NCBI RefSeq assembly: GCF_900109345.1
Contig: NZ_FNZN01000005.1
Location: 124,001-188,000 of the forward strand
Origin: Maribacter orientalis
Lineage (GTDB): Bacteria > Bacteroidota > Bacteroidia > Flavobacteriales > Flavobacteriaceae
Reading direction: 5' to 3'
DNA length: 64,000 bases
Position 1 is the stretch's first letter; each line of letters opens with the position of its first letter. The notes below the pieces were generated by a model. That model was not told the DNA's origin. It searched no databases and saw nothing but the letters and a program-made list of their open reading frames with translations. Shown here piece after piece: positions 1 through 9,486 of the stretch. A program made the translations under genes and the position numbers.

Positions 1-497
1 GCACCACCATATAATGAAACGGCCGGAATTAGATTTTTGAACTGAAATTTATTATTTGCTCGCCAGCTATATAAATTTGGTTTATTCGCTTCTGGATTTT
101 TGAACGGATCGTAGATTAAATATTTTAGGCCCAATCGGTTTCTTGAAAAATCTCTACGCTTTGCTAACAGATTAAAATTTGTGTAAGTGATATCTTGATC
201 TTGAAAAGTACCTTCGAAATTGATTTCTAATCGTTCAAACAATAAGCCGTAACGTAATGATATGTCACTCGCCCAAATATCAGATTGGGTATTCAATAAA
301 GTGTGGTCGCGCTGTTCATAGAATACACCTAATTCTGCTTGGACTACATTTTTTCCAACCGCGTATGCACTTACCGAAAGACCTGGTCTGTTAGAATTTA
401 TAACATCTGTGTATTGTGAAATACCAGCCAAGGGTAGAAATAGTAGAATGATTAAAACGTAATGATATGATTTAGAGTAGACAAATAGACTATTCAT
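1..497 (-). CDS. Transporter-like outer-membrane beta-barrel protein, 3' end missing
   Basis: The reading frame opens at an ATG at 497-495 and runs off the left edge without a stop, giving about 165 residues. The start has a hydrophobic signal peptide (residues about 10-27, ending near GISQ), followed by TDVINSNRPGLSVSAY and alternating aromatic/charged stretches typical of beta-strands. The opening resembles flavobacterial 'putative MetA-pathway of phenol degradation' transporter-like proteins (PF13557), an outer-membrane barrel family with no firmly known substrate. It is divergent from the DUF4834 gene. The C-terminal half lies outside the window, so the family call is by eye only. Confidence 0.6.
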   Translation of the reverse strand, partial: MNSLFVYSKSYHYVLIILLFLPLAGISQYTDVINSNRPGLSVSAYAVGKNVVQAELGVFYEQRDHTLLNTQSDIWASDISLRYGLLFERLEINFEGTFQDQDITYTNFNLLAKRRDFSRNRLGLKYLIYDPFKNPEANKPNLYSWRANNKFQFKNLIPAVSLYGG

Positions 498-584
498 GAA
501 CACGATTTTATAATTATTTTAATATTATGATTCTATTTATACAACGTGATAATTGTATTTTTGATATACTTAGACAGTAATAAA

Positions 585-839
585 ATGGCTTTTTTAAAAA
601 CTATATTGATAATTCTTTTGGTGTATTACTTACTAAAATTTTTAGTAAAGTTATTTGCACCAAAAATTTTAAGCTACGCAGCAAAGAAAACAGAATCGCA
701 TTTTAAGCAAGCTTTTGATAATCAACGTGCTTCAGATGAAGAAAATATTGGAGACGTTATTATAAATAAAAAAACCTCAAAGAAAAAAAACGATTCAGAA
801 AAAGTAGGTGAATACATTGATTTTGAAGAGCTAGACTAG
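585..839 (+). CDS. DUF4834 family small membrane protein
   Basis: 84 residues. The N-terminus is one hydrophobic helix (MAFLKTILIILLVYYLLKF, about residues 1-24), followed by a charged, lysine/glutamate-rich cytoplasmic tail ending in DFEELD. This is the layout of the DUF4834 family of Bacteroidota, whose function is unknown. An upstream in-frame ATG at 546 would add 13 residues; I prefer 585 because the membrane helix then starts directly at the N-terminus as in the family. It lies 32 bp before the YfhO gene and may be co-transcribed with it, although a promoter candidate lies in between. Confidence 0.75.
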   Translation: MAFLKTILIILLVYYLLKFLVKLFAPKILSYAAKKTESHFKQAFDNQRASDEENIGDVIINKKTSKKKNDSEKVGEYIDFEELD

Positions 840-848
840 TTATCTTTG
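817..848 (+). promoter_or_regulatory. Bacteroidota-type promoter for the YfhO operon
   Basis: A TTG at 817-819 and a perfect TAnnTTTG box (TATCTTTG, 841-848) are separated by 21 bp, the expected spacing for the Bacteroidota housekeeping -33/-7 promoter. The start codon at 872 is 24 bp downstream. The -33 element lies inside the end of the DUF4834 gene, so the YfhO operon may be transcribed independently of it. Confidence 0.5.
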
Positions 849-871
849 TTAAAAAACTACTTATTTAGCAC

Positions 872-3307
872 ATGAAGCAAGGCTTAAAATTCTTTTTCAT
901 CCATTTTTTTGTAATTGTATTTTTTATCATTGGTGCTTTGGCATACTTCAGCCCTGTACTTCAAGGTAAAGTAATGTATCAGCATGACATTGCCCAATAC
1001 ACTGGGATGGCAAAGGAACAGAACGATTTTAGAAAATCGAAAGACCAAGAACCATATTGGACAAATAGCGCATTCGGTGGTATGCCCACGTATCAATTAG
1101 GCGCAAATTACCCTCATAATTATATTAAACAACTAGATCGATTAATTCGATTTTTACCAAGACCTGCCGATTATCTATTTTTATATTTTATAGGATTTTA
1201 TATTCTTCTTTGTTGTTTGAAAGTCGATTATCGTTTAGCTATTGTAGGAGCTTTAGCTTTTGGTTTTTCAACATACCTTATAATTATATTAGGTGCTGGG
1301 CACAACGCAAAAGCTCATGCCATTGCCTATTTACCAGTTCTTTTGGCTGGGATTGTTCTTGTTTTTAGGAAAAAATATCTTTGGGGTTTTGTATTAACGG
1401 CTTTGGCAATGGCTTTAGAAATCACTGCTAATCATTATCAAATGACCTATTACTTTATGCTACTTGTGCTGGTTTTGGGTATGGTGTATTTAGTTTATGC
1501 GATTAAGGAAAAACAAATTAAGCATTTTTTCATTTCTGTGGGTATCTTATTGCTAGCAGTTACTCTTGGTATCGCAGCAAATGCTACTGGTTTAATGGCA
1601 ACTAAAGAGTATGCAGATTGGAGTACACGTGGTAAAAGTGAATTGACCATAAACCCAGATGGTTCTGCAAAAGAAGATACGGGTGGTTTAAGTAAAGGAT
1701 ACATAACTAATTGGAGTTACGGTATTACAGAATCATTGAATTTGTTTGTCCCTCGTCTTTTTGGTGGAGCAAGTCAAGAAAATTTAGGTGAAGATTCGAA
1801 ATCTTTTAATTATTTAATTGACAAAGGCTTACCAAGATCAAGCGCTTTAAATTTTGTAAGCGGTTTGCCATTATATTGGGGTGATCAACCGGGTACATCA
1901 GGTCCGGCTTATTTAGGTGCCGTAATATTTTTTCTTTTTGTTTTAGGATTGTTCTTGGTAAAAGGAAAACATAAATGGTGGCTATTAATAGGTTCGTTAG
2001 TATCCTTATTGTTGTCTTGGGGTAAAAATTTCAGCTCGCTTACCGATTTCATGATCGATTATTTTCCCTTATATGATAAGTTTAGGGCGGTTTCTTCCAT
2101 TCAAATTATATTAGAGCTTTGTGTGCCTATTTTGGCAATGTTAGCGTTGAAAAAGTTGTTTATGGACAAAGTTCCGCAAGTCGATAAAATGAAATCTTTG
2201 ACTTTAGCTGCAGGAACTGTTTTTGGCTTAGGCGTATTATTATTTGTATTTAAGGGAGCTTTTAATTTTGTGGGCGCAAACGATGATAATTTACGAATGA
2301 CTGGGTTAGAAGAGCTACCTGAGATGTTACGTTTAGATCGTAAAAGTGTTTATACTAGTGATTTATTACGTTCGCTAGGTTATGTTTTAGTTACCACATT
2401 ATTGATATGGTTTTATTTGAAGGAGAAATTGAAGATGAATTTCATAATTATTGCTATTGGAATTCTAGTTGTGGTTGATTTAGTCGTAGTCGATTTACGT
2501 TATGTCAACAACGATAACTTCGTTTCTAAACGTAAAATGTTAGAACCATTTCAAGAATCTGATGCAGATAAGCTAATTGCTAAAGACGATGGAGTATTTC
2601 GTGTTTTTGACCAAACCGATGGTTTTGATTCAGCTAAAACAGCATATTTTCATCAGAGTATAACGGGCTATCATGCAGCGAAACCTGCTGGAATGCAAGA
2701 TTTATTCGATTTTCATATCTACAATGGAAATTTGTCGGTCTTAAACATGTTAAATGTAAAATACGTAATTAGGCAAGATCAAGAAGGTAATTCTTTTCCA
2801 ATCGAAAATCCGAATGCAAATGGTAATGCTTGGTTTATAAAACAGCTTAAACCTGTTGAAAATGCGAACGCTGAGATTATGGCGTTAGACAGTTTAGATA
2901 CCAAAAATGTTGCAGTTGTAAATACATCTTCATTTAAAGATATTTCTCAATTACAATTTCAAGTTGATTCTACAGCATCAATTTCTTTAATTGATTACGA
3001 GCCAAATCATCTTACATATGCATCAAAGAATAGTAATGAAGGCCTTGCTGTTTTTTCAGAGATGTATTATAAGAATGGATGGAATGCTTATATAGATGGT
3101 ATAGAAAGTGATTATTTTAAAGTTGATTATGTGCTTAGAGCTTTAAATGTTCCTTCAGGAGCGCATAAAATAGAATTTAAGTTTGAACCTGAAGTTGTTG
3201 TTAAGGGTAGTAAAATAACCCTTGCAAGTACAATTTTACTAGGTCTTGTAATCGTTGGCGGATTAGGTTTTTCTTTTTGGAAGTCTAAAAAAGAAGAAGA
3301 AAATTAA
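872..3307 (+). CDS. YfhO family multi-pass membrane protein
   Basis: 811 residues with a dozen or more hydrophobic segments, a large soluble stretch near the C-terminus (about residues 560-770) and a last membrane helix followed by a KSKKEEEN tail. The pattern (N-terminal membrane helix, a QHDIAQYTGM segment, PxxGDQPGTSGPAYLG, a C-terminal YYKNGWNAYIDG motif) matches the YfhO family, which is GT-C-fold-like; the Gram-positive members help transfer sugars to lipoteichoic acid. The substrate in Bacteroidota is unknown. The stop overlaps the next start by one base, so it is translationally linked to a glycosyltransferase and a flippase, supporting a role in surface glycan or glycolipid assembly. 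Confidence 0.85.
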   Translation: MKQGLKFFFIHFFVIVFFIIGALAYFSPVLQGKVMYQHDIAQYTGMAKEQNDFRKSKDQEPYWTNSAFGGMPTYQLGANYPHNYIKQLDRLIRFLPRPADYLFLYFIGFYILLCCLKVDYRLAIVGALAFGFSTYLIIILGAGHNAKAHAIAYLPVLLAGIVLVFRKKYLWGFVLTALAMALEITANHYQMTYYFMLLVLVLGMVYLVYAIKEKQIKHFFISVGILLLAVTLGIAANATGLMATKEYADWSTRGKSELTINPDGSAKEDTGGLSKGYITNWSYGITESLNLFVPRLFGGASQENLGEDSKSFNYLIDKGLPRSSALNFVSGLPLYWGDQPGTSGPAYLGAVIFFLFVLGLFLVKGKHKWWLLIGSLVSLLLSWGKNFSSLTDFMIDYFPLYDKFRAVSSIQIILELCVPILAMLALKKLFMDKVPQVDKMKSLTLAAGTVFGLGVLLFVFKGAFNFVGANDDNLRMTGLEELPEMLRLDRKSVYTSDLLRSLGYVLVTTLLIWFYLKEKLKMNFIIIAIGILVVVDLVVVDLRYVNNDNFVSKRKMLEPFQESDADKLIAKDDGVFRVFDQTDGFDSAKTAYFHQSITGYHAAKPAGMQDLFDFHIYNGNLSVLNMLNVKYVIRQDQEGNSFPIENPNANGNAWFIKQLKPVENANAEIMALDSLDTKNVAVVNTSSFKDISQLQFQVDSTASISLIDYEPNHLTYASKNSNEGLAVFSEMYYKNGWNAYIDGIESDYFKVDYVLRALNVPSGAHKIEFKFEPEVVVKGSKITLASTILLGLVIVGGLGFSFWKSKKEEEN

Positions 3308-4578
3308 TGAGAAAAGTTCTGGTCATTACGTATTATTGGCCACCCGCTGGCGGACCAGGAGTACAACGTTGGCTCAAGTTTGTAAAGTATCTTAGAGATT
3401 TTGATGTTGAACCGGTATTGTATATCCCTGAGAATCCACATTATCCTCTTATTGATAACACATTTTTAAAGGATATTCCGAACGATTTAGTTATTTACAA
3501 GCATCCTATAAAGGAGCCATATCGATTGGCTTCCTTATTTTCTAGTAAGAAGACAAAGCGTATTAGTTCGGGCATCATTCAGTCTAAAGATCAGTCATTT
3601 ATTGAAAAAATGTTTTTATGGGTTAGGGGTAATCTCTTTATTCCTGATGCTAGAAAGTTTTGGGTGAAACCATCGGTTAATTATTTGAGGGGTGTATTAG
3701 AAAAAGAAGGAATAGATACTATAATTACTACTGGACCACCGCATAGTGTGCATCTTATTGGTTATTATTTAAAGCAGACAAAAGCTGTAAATTGGATTGC
3801 AGACTTCAGAGATCCTTGGACAACTATAGGCTATCATAAAAAATTAAAACTAACTTCTTCTGCGAAACGAAAGCATAAGCTGTTAGAATCCAAAGTTCTA
3901 AAATCTGCTGATAAAATAATTGTTACGAGTGCGACGACCAAAAAAGAGTTTGAACAAATTACCGAGCAGCCCATAAAAGTAATTACCAACGGATACGATA
4001 GTGAGATATCCAGTACTCAAAAGCTTGATGAAAAATTTACTATTTCCCATATAGGATCTATGCTTACAGGGCGTAATCCAGTTAAATTATGGCAAGTTTT
4101 ATCCGACTTATTGAAGAATAATATTGATTTTAAAAATGCCCTGCATTTACAATTTATTGGTGTAATCAGTGATGATGTATTACAGTCGTTGAATGATTTT
4201 GGCTTACAGACCCACTTTAAAGTTGTTGGATACGTTTCGCATGAAAAAGCTATAGAATTTCAAAAAACTTCACAAATTTTACTTCTAGTAGAAATTGATT
4301 CGCAAGAAACTATTGGAATTATTCCGGGGAAATTATTCGAATATATGGCGGCTAAACGACCTATATTAGGGGTAGGGCCTAAAAATTGGGAAGTTGCTGA
4401 TATTGTTTCCGATACCAAATCAGGTTGCATTTTTGAATATTCAGATGACATTGCCCTTAAAAACGTAATTTTAGATTGGTTTACTCAATATCAAAAAGGG
4501 GAATTGTTCGTAACCTCCAAAGATATTGAGCAATATAGCAGAAGAGAACTCACTCGTAAATTGGCCGAATATATTTAA
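3307..4578 (+). CDS. Glycosyltransferase, GT4-like (GT-B fold)
   Basis: 423 residues. The N-terminus has the GT-B opening (VLVITYYWPPAGGPGVQR) with the Gly-rich loop that contacts the sugar nucleotide. The C-terminal half carries ITNGYD, then IGIIPGKLFEYMAAKRPIL, the E-x7-E-like region that binds the donor in GT4-type enzymes. No membrane segment is evident, so it likely works on the cytoplasmic face. The gene overlaps both the YfhO gene and the flippase gene by one base, suggesting coupled translation. Donor and acceptor cannot be read from sequence. Confidence 0.85.
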   Translation: MRKVLVITYYWPPAGGPGVQRWLKFVKYLRDFDVEPVLYIPENPHYPLIDNTFLKDIPNDLVIYKHPIKEPYRLASLFSSKKTKRISSGIIQSKDQSFIEKMFLWVRGNLFIPDARKFWVKPSVNYLRGVLEKEGIDTIITTGPPHSVHLIGYYLKQTKAVNWIADFRDPWTTIGYHKKLKLTSSAKRKHKLLESKVLKSADKIIVTSATTKKEFEQITEQPIKVITNGYDSEISSTQKLDEKFTISHIGSMLTGRNPVKLWQVLSDLLKNNIDFKNALHLQFIGVISDDVLQSLNDFGLQTHFKVVGYVSHEKAIEFQKTSQILLLVEIDSQETIGIIPGKLFEYMAAKRPILGVGPKNWEVADIVSDTKSGCIFEYSDDIALKNVILDWFTQYQKGELFVTSKDIEQYSRRELTRKLAEYI

Positions 4579-6032
4579 TGGGAATCGTACTAAAACAATC
4601 ATTGAATAATACTATTGTTACCTATTTTGGTTTTGCGATTGGAGCTGTCAATACCTTGTTTTTGTACACCAATTTTATGCAGCCCGATAATTATGGACTT
4701 ATTCAAGTTATATTATCGGTTTCTGCTGTACTGATGCCGATTTTGGCATTTGGGGTTCCTAATAGTTTAGTGAAATTCTATTCTAGTTTTAAAAATGAAA
4801 GTTCTCAAGACGGCTTTTTGACCTTAATGTTGCTTCTTCCCTTAGTACTCATAATTCCTATAGGTATACTTAGTTATTTTGCAAATGAAACTATTGGTAA
4901 CCTGCTCTCAAAAGAGAATGGTATCGTAAGAGATTACGTTTGGCATATTTTTATAGTAGGTATGGCCATGGCCTATTTCGAAGTGTTCTATGCTTGGGTA
5001 AGAATTCGAATGAAATCTATGTTCGGTAATTTTATGAAAGAAATCTTTTGTAGAATGACTCAAACTATTCTGCTTCTCCTATTATGGTTTAAGATTATTG
5101 ATATTGAATTCTTTATTAATGGTTTGGTTGGCTGTTATGTATTAAGAACGGTAGTAATGAAAATTTATGCCTACCGTTTACGCAAACCTAAACTTAATTT
5201 TGGTTTTCCAGAAAACTGGCAGAGTATTGTAGGATATAGCGCTTTAATTATTTTAGGAGGTTCGACTGCCATTGTTCTTATGGAGGTTGATAAGGTAATG
5301 TTGAATAATTTTCTAAAGATTGAAAATGTGGCTTATTATGCCGTTGCTGGGTTTATTGCTTCGACTATTGCGGTGCCATCTAGAGCTATGCATCAAATAA
5401 CGTATCCGTTAACGGCAACATATTTAAATGATAAAAATAAGTCGGCTTTGAAGGATTTATATCAAAAAAGTTCATTGACTCTTTTCATAGTTTCAGGTCT
5501 ACTATTTCTTTTGATTCTTGTTAACCTAAGTGAATTATATGAATTGCTACCTGAAAAATATTCCGGAGGTTTTATGATTGTTTTTTGGATAGGATTGGCA
5601 AAGGTCTACGATGCTCTTTTGGGTAATAATAATTCCATATTATTCAATTCAGATTACTACCGGTCTATATTGTTTTTCGGAGTTTTATTGGCAGCTTTGG
5701 CAATAGTTTTCAACCTATGGCTTATACCTACATATGGGATAGATGGTGCTGCGATAGCCAGTTTTACTGCATTTTTTATATACAATACGTTGAAATTGAT
5801 TTATGTGAAGGCAAAGTTTAAAATTGTTCCTTTCACCCATGAAACTTGGAAGGTTTTTGCCTTATTGATTGTTGTCGGCGTACTATTTTCTGCATTCTCT
5901 CTTCCTTTTTATCCAATCATAAATATTGCAGTTAAGAGCATATTGATGATAATTATGTATCTAGGTGTTCTGTACAGATTTAAGATATCTGAAGATGTTT
6001 TTGGTTTTTTGAGTAAATACTTAAGTAGGTAA
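4578..6032 (+). CDS. Polysaccharide flippase (Wzx/MATE-like oligosaccharide exporter)
   Basis: 484 residues with about twelve to fourteen hydrophobic segments and almost no soluble domain. The start (NNTIVTYFGFAIGAVNTLFL) and the repeated membrane pattern fit the polysaccharide biosynthesis/RfbX-like branch of the MOP flippase superfamily, which moves lipid-linked sugars across the inner membrane. As third gene of the overlapping operon with YfhO and a GT4-type enzyme, it probably exports the glycan made by them. It ends base-to-base with the convergent AI-2E-type gene. Confidence 0.85.
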   Translation: MGIVLKQSLNNTIVTYFGFAIGAVNTLFLYTNFMQPDNYGLIQVILSVSAVLMPILAFGVPNSLVKFYSSFKNESSQDGFLTLMLLLPLVLIIPIGILSYFANETIGNLLSKENGIVRDYVWHIFIVGMAMAYFEVFYAWVRIRMKSMFGNFMKEIFCRMTQTILLLLLWFKIIDIEFFINGLVGCYVLRTVVMKIYAYRLRKPKLNFGFPENWQSIVGYSALIILGGSTAIVLMEVDKVMLNNFLKIENVAYYAVAGFIASTIAVPSRAMHQITYPLTATYLNDKNKSALKDLYQKSSLTLFIVSGLLFLLILVNLSELYELLPEKYSGGFMIVFWIGLAKVYDALLGNNNSILFNSDYYRSILFFGVLLAALAIVFNLWLIPTYGIDGAAIASFTAFFIYNTLKLIYVKAKFKIVPFTHETWKVFALLIVVGVLFSAFSLPFYPIINIAVKSILMIIMYLGVLYRFKISEDVFGFLSKYLSR

Positions 6033-7070
6033 TTACATTTTAGTTGCTACCTTTTTATGAGAGGTTTGTATACCATATTCCTGCTTATAGATTTTTATTA
6101 TAATTAAGAAAAGACTTATGATTAGTGGGCCAAAAATAAGACCTACAAATCCGAACAGGGGAATACCAATTAATACCCCAATTAATGTAATTAATGGATG
6201 AATACTATCTAGTTTTTTTAATACAAATAATCGAATAATATTATCTGTCATACCAACCACTAAAATTCCGTATAGTAATATTCCCCAAGCTTGAAAATCG
6301 TTTCCGCTAGCCATGCTCAAAACAAATACCGGAAATATACCAATGAACGTCCCAATAAATGGAATGATAGATCCTATGGTTACGATAACAAACCAGAATA
6401 AAGGATTTTCAATTCCGAAAATGAAAAAGCCAATAAGAGCAATTATACCTTGTGCCAATGCAACTAAAGGAATTGCTATAGCATTTGATCTTACAACATT
6501 TTCTATTTCCTTACCTAATATCACCAATGTGTTATTGCTCAAAGGAAGATATTCCAATAAAGATTCCTTCAATTGCTTCGGACTTTTTAACATGAAGTAT
6601 AGTAAAAATAAAAGTATGCCAAGTGAAATGAACATATTGAAAGTTCCGCTTGCGAAACCTTGAAGATTTTCAGTTAGCCAACCTGAAGCTTGTTCAGGAT
6701 CTATAGTAGAAGATACATCATATTGTACATATTTTTCAAGTTGAAATATTTGTTCTTTAATTGCTATTGTTACTTGTTCAGATTTATCGGCTAAATTTCC
6801 TAATTCAGAACTTAACATGAAAACTGCACCTGATAAGGGTAAAAAAATACCGATGATTGCTGAAACAATAAGTAATAAGGCCGCCCATGTTCTCTTTAAA
6901 CCTTTATTGATTAGCTTTAACATCCATTTTCTTAGAATTACATATAAAGTAAGTGCCCCAAGAACCCCAGAGATATAAGGAAGCATATATTTTATAATTA
7001 TTCCTCCAAGAAATAGGATTAGTAACAGAATTATAATCTGTCTAATAATCTTGTGATTTATCCTTTTCAT
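6033..7070 (-). CDS. AI-2E family transporter (PF01594 permease)
   Basis: 345 residues with about eight hydrophobic segments: two near the N-terminus, a central soluble loop (about 85-150), then a block of helices containing GSIIPFIGTFIGIFPVF, GMTDNIIRLFVL and PLITLIGVLIGIPLFGFVGLIFGP-type signatures (quoted in part). These are hallmarks of the AI-2E permease family. Family members have been linked to export of small molecules or to Na+/H+ exchange, so the name should not be taken as proof of autoinducer transport. It is divergent from the pseudouridine synthase gene. Confidence 0.85.
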   Translation of the reverse strand: MKRINHKIIRQIIILLLILFLGGIIIKYMLPYISGVLGALTLYVILRKWMLKLINKGLKRTWAALLLIVSAIIGIFLPLSGAVFMLSSELGNLADKSEQVTIAIKEQIFQLEKYVQYDVSSTIDPEQASGWLTENLQGFASGTFNMFISLGILLFLLYFMLKSPKQLKESLLEYLPLSNNTLVILGKEIENVVRSNAIAIPLVALAQGIIALIGFFIFGIENPLFWFVIVTIGSIIPFIGTFIGIFPVFVLSMASGNDFQAWGILLYGILVVGMTDNIIRLFVLKKLDSIHPLITLIGVLIGIPLFGFVGLIFGPLIISLFLIIIKIYKQEYGIQTSHKKVATKM

Positions 7071-7215
7071 ATTTGAGGTTTTTCTAGAGAAATTTAAACT
7101 CGGTGAAAGGTATATGTATAATGCTATTTTAATTAACTCACATCCTTAATTTTGTAATTCAAAAATTACTTGATGGCCTTGACATCTATAATAATTACAG
7201 TACAGACAATCATAT

Positions 7216-8097
7216 ATGCAATTCGTAGAAACCCATATCGCAAAAATTAATTTAGAAGCAAAAAGATTACAAGAATATGGAGTAGGGGTTTTCAAAAGAA
7301 TTACATCAAAGTCTGCCTTAAAAAAAGCTATTAAAAAAGAAATGGTTTTTGTTGACGGTAAAGTTGCTTCTACCGCTACTTTTATTAGGGGAGGGGAAAG
7401 AATTGAATATCATTATTACGCAGATAATAATTTGAACACGCGACTCAAATTAAACCTAGAGGTTATTTATGAGGATGATTACTTAGCGGTAATCAATAAG
7501 CCAGCTGGTATTTTGGTAAGTGGAAACAGCTTTAAAACCGTAGCGAATGCTTTAAGCCAAAACCTAAAGACAAGTCCTATTTACGATGCTGTACAACCAC
7601 AACCTGTTCATCGTTTAGATTATGCAACTACTGGTTGTCTTTTGGTAGGTAAAACGAATACTGCAATAATTGCATTGAATCAATTATTTGAGGACAAGAA
7701 AATTCATAAAATTTACTATGCAATCACTATTGGAAGAATGAAACCATTAGGTACTATAGATATACCTATAGACGGTAAAAAAGCTATTTCAACCTATCAA
7801 GTTATAGAAACGATTGTTTCTCAGCGATTCAAAATGTTGAATTTGGTAAGATTAATTCCTAAAACAGGTCGTCGGCACCAGTTAAGGAAGCATATGTTAG
7901 CAATTGGTAATCCTATCTTAGGTGATGCAACTTACTTTTTTGAAGATGTACTTTTAAAAGGGAAGGGACTATATCTGCAGGCGCATTCTTTGGAGTTTAT
8001 TCATCCTATTTCTGAAGAAGAAATGTTTATAACAGCATTAGGCCCTAAAAAGTTTATAAAGCTATTTCCAAACTATATTTCTGAAACAAAAGGTTAA
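7216..8097 (+). CDS. RluA family RNA pseudouridine synthase
   Basis: 293 residues. An N-terminal S4-like RNA-binding part (about 10-75) is followed by the catalytic domain. The catalytic aspartate sits in VHRLDYATTGCLLVGK, the family's HRLDxxTxG motif, and later KTGRRHQLRKHM and PILGDATY match the conserved substrate-binding motifs. The enzyme isomerises uridine to pseudouridine in rRNA or tRNA; the exact position modified is not evident. It is monocistronic by appearance and ends in a strong hairpin shared with the convergent gene downstream. Confidence 0.87.
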   Translation: MQFVETHIAKINLEAKRLQEYGVGVFKRITSKSALKKAIKKEMVFVDGKVASTATFIRGGERIEYHYYADNNLNTRLKLNLEVIYEDDYLAVINKPAGILVSGNSFKTVANALSQNLKTSPIYDAVQPQPVHRLDYATTGCLLVGKTNTAIIALNQLFEDKKIHKIYYAITIGRMKPLGTIDIPIDGKKAISTYQVIETIVSQRFKMLNLVRLIPKTGRRHQLRKHMLAIGNPILGDATYFFEDVLLKGKGLYLQAHSLEFIHPISEEEMFITALGPKKFIKLFPNYISETKG

Positions 8098-8104
8098 TAA
8101 AGAA

Positions 8105-8136
8105 AGCGCCGTAATGAACGTATTCATTACGGCGCT
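8105..8136. terminator. Bidirectional hairpin terminator
   Basis: A perfect 14-bp inverted repeat (AGCGCCGTAATGAA and its complement, arms 8105-8118 and 8123-8136) with a 4-base loop lies between two convergent genes (pseudouridine synthase and the Arg/Ser-rich protein). A run of A residues follows on the + strand and A residues precede it, so the U-tract is weak on the + strand; it is a likely shared 3' end. Confidence 0.7.
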
Positions 8137-8165
8137 AAACAACTAACCAACCTAAAAAAACTATC

Positions 8166-9353
8166 TTAATTTCTTCTACTACTTCTTGTTGTAGCTGATC
8201 TTGAAGTTGTGCTTCTTGAAGGAGCTTTACTTACTGATCTTGATGATGTACTTCTACTTACTGTTCTTTGAGTTCTAGCAGGGCTTTTGGTCACTGTTCT
8301 AGAAGCAGTGCTACTACGTTGAGTTCTTGTATCTGTGCTTCTAGCTACAGGTTTTTTATACGTAGTAGTACTTCTTTTTACAGTTGTACTTCTAGGGGTA
8401 CTTGTCACCTCTCTCTTGGTAACTGTTCTACCTTGATTACTACGTGCCGCAGAATTATTTGCTCGGTTCACGGTACCATTGTTTCTACTAGTTCTTGTAT
8501 CCTCTCTTTTGCTAACTGTTCTACCTTGATTACTACGTGATGTAGCAGATCTATTTGATACAGCATCTCTATTAGTTCTGGTCTTATTGTTAGAAGCTAA
8601 CGTTCTATTAGTTCTTAAACCATTATCTCTTTTAGCTACAGTTCTATTGCTTCTATAAGAATTATCTCTAACAGTAACTCGCTTGTCGTTTCTGTAAACA
8701 GTAGCTCTTTCATTTCTTACCTTGTTATATCTATGTTGCTTACCAACATTAACATAAGCTCTTCTATAATTATTTCTATAAGGACTATAGTAAGAATATC
8801 GTACTGGGGCATAATATCTTCTATATGGTCTGTTGTACACTAAACAAAGATTAATAGCTGGTCTTGCAAACCATCTGTGATAAGGTTGATACACATAGTT
8901 TCTATTATAAATATTGATATAACCCGTGTGGTAATCATAAAAACCACGGTTGTTATAGTAAACATTCATACCACCAACTCTACGTACGCGATTGTTTAAG
9001 TAATTGATATCTACATCTCCAATTTGATTTACACGACCATAATAGTCATAGTAAATTGGAACATTTTCAACCTGTATTACTGCTCCATAATCATCATATT
9101 GAGCATATGGGCTGTAATCATAACCAGAGTTAAAGGTTATACCATCTCTTCTACCAGATACTTGATTCTCTATATAAAAATCAAATTCTCCGTCAGGGTA
9201 AACCGAAAATGTAATTCCATTCTCTATAAAAATAAATGAGTTGTCGTATCTATAAGCATTGCTGGTAGCAACCTTATCTTCGTTAATACCTGTAGCGAAA
9301 ACACCTGTGGTGCCTAAAATCATCGCTGTAAAAAGGAGTACTAAGTTCTTCAT
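8166..9353 (-). CDS. Secreted basic Arg/Ser/Thr-rich protein of unknown function
   Basis: 395 residues from the ATG at 9353; a longer start at 9389 adds 12 residues ahead of an otherwise perfect signal peptide (MKNLVLLFTAMILGTTGVFA), so I reject it. Residues about 25-165 are tyrosine-rich with repeated YDYYGRV/YNNRGFYDY-like stretches; about 165-205 hold RPYRRYYAPVRYSYY; the last 180 residues are almost only R, S, T, N and K. A 27-bp segment of the tail is repeated 93 bp apart, giving two SNQGRTV(S/T)KRE units. I do not recognise a family with a known function. The strong positive charge suggests binding of a polyanion such as surface polysaccharide or extracellular DNA, but that is inference. 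Confidence 0.75.
   Translation of the reverse strand: MKNLVLLFTAMILGTTGVFATGINEDKVATSNAYRYDNSFIFIENGITFSVYPDGEFDFYIENQVSGRRDGITFNSGYDYSPYAQYDDYGAVIQVENVPIYYDYYGRVNQIGDVDINYLNNRVRRVGGMNVYYNNRGFYDYHTGYINIYNRNYVYQPYHRWFARPAINLCLVYNRPYRRYYAPVRYSYYSPYRNNYRRAYVNVGKQHRYNKVRNERATVYRNDKRVTVRDNSYRSNRTVAKRDNGLRTNRTLASNNKTRTNRDAVSNRSATSRSNQGRTVSKREDTRTSRNNGTVNRANNSAARSNQGRTVTKREVTSTPRSTTVKRSTTTYKKPVARSTDTRTQRSSTASRTVTKSPARTQRTVSRSTSSRSVSKAPSRSTTSRSATTRSSRRN
8420..8539. repeat. 27-bp direct repeat within the basic tail
   Basis: An identical 27-base segment occurs at 8420-8446 and 8513-8539, 93 bp apart (31 codons, in frame). It encodes the SNQGRTV units of the Arg/Ser/Thr-rich protein and points to recent internal duplication. 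Confidence 0.85.
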
Positions 9354-9486
9354 GATATAAGGTTTTAAATTCTGAGTATAACTATTCATACTCGATTATC
9401 ATATTACAAACAGCGTGCCAAAAAAATAAGAAACTAATTATTATATTGGTAATCAGTTACTTATATTTTATTTAGTGTTTGAAGAA

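Noticed and set aside
6313-6663. 116-residue plus-strand ORF opposite the AI-2E-type gene
   Set aside because: It is antisense to a well-supported membrane protein gene, with no domain of its own. The same applies to the longer antisense frames at 25123-25470, 30637-30978, 34792-35199 and 58836-59261.
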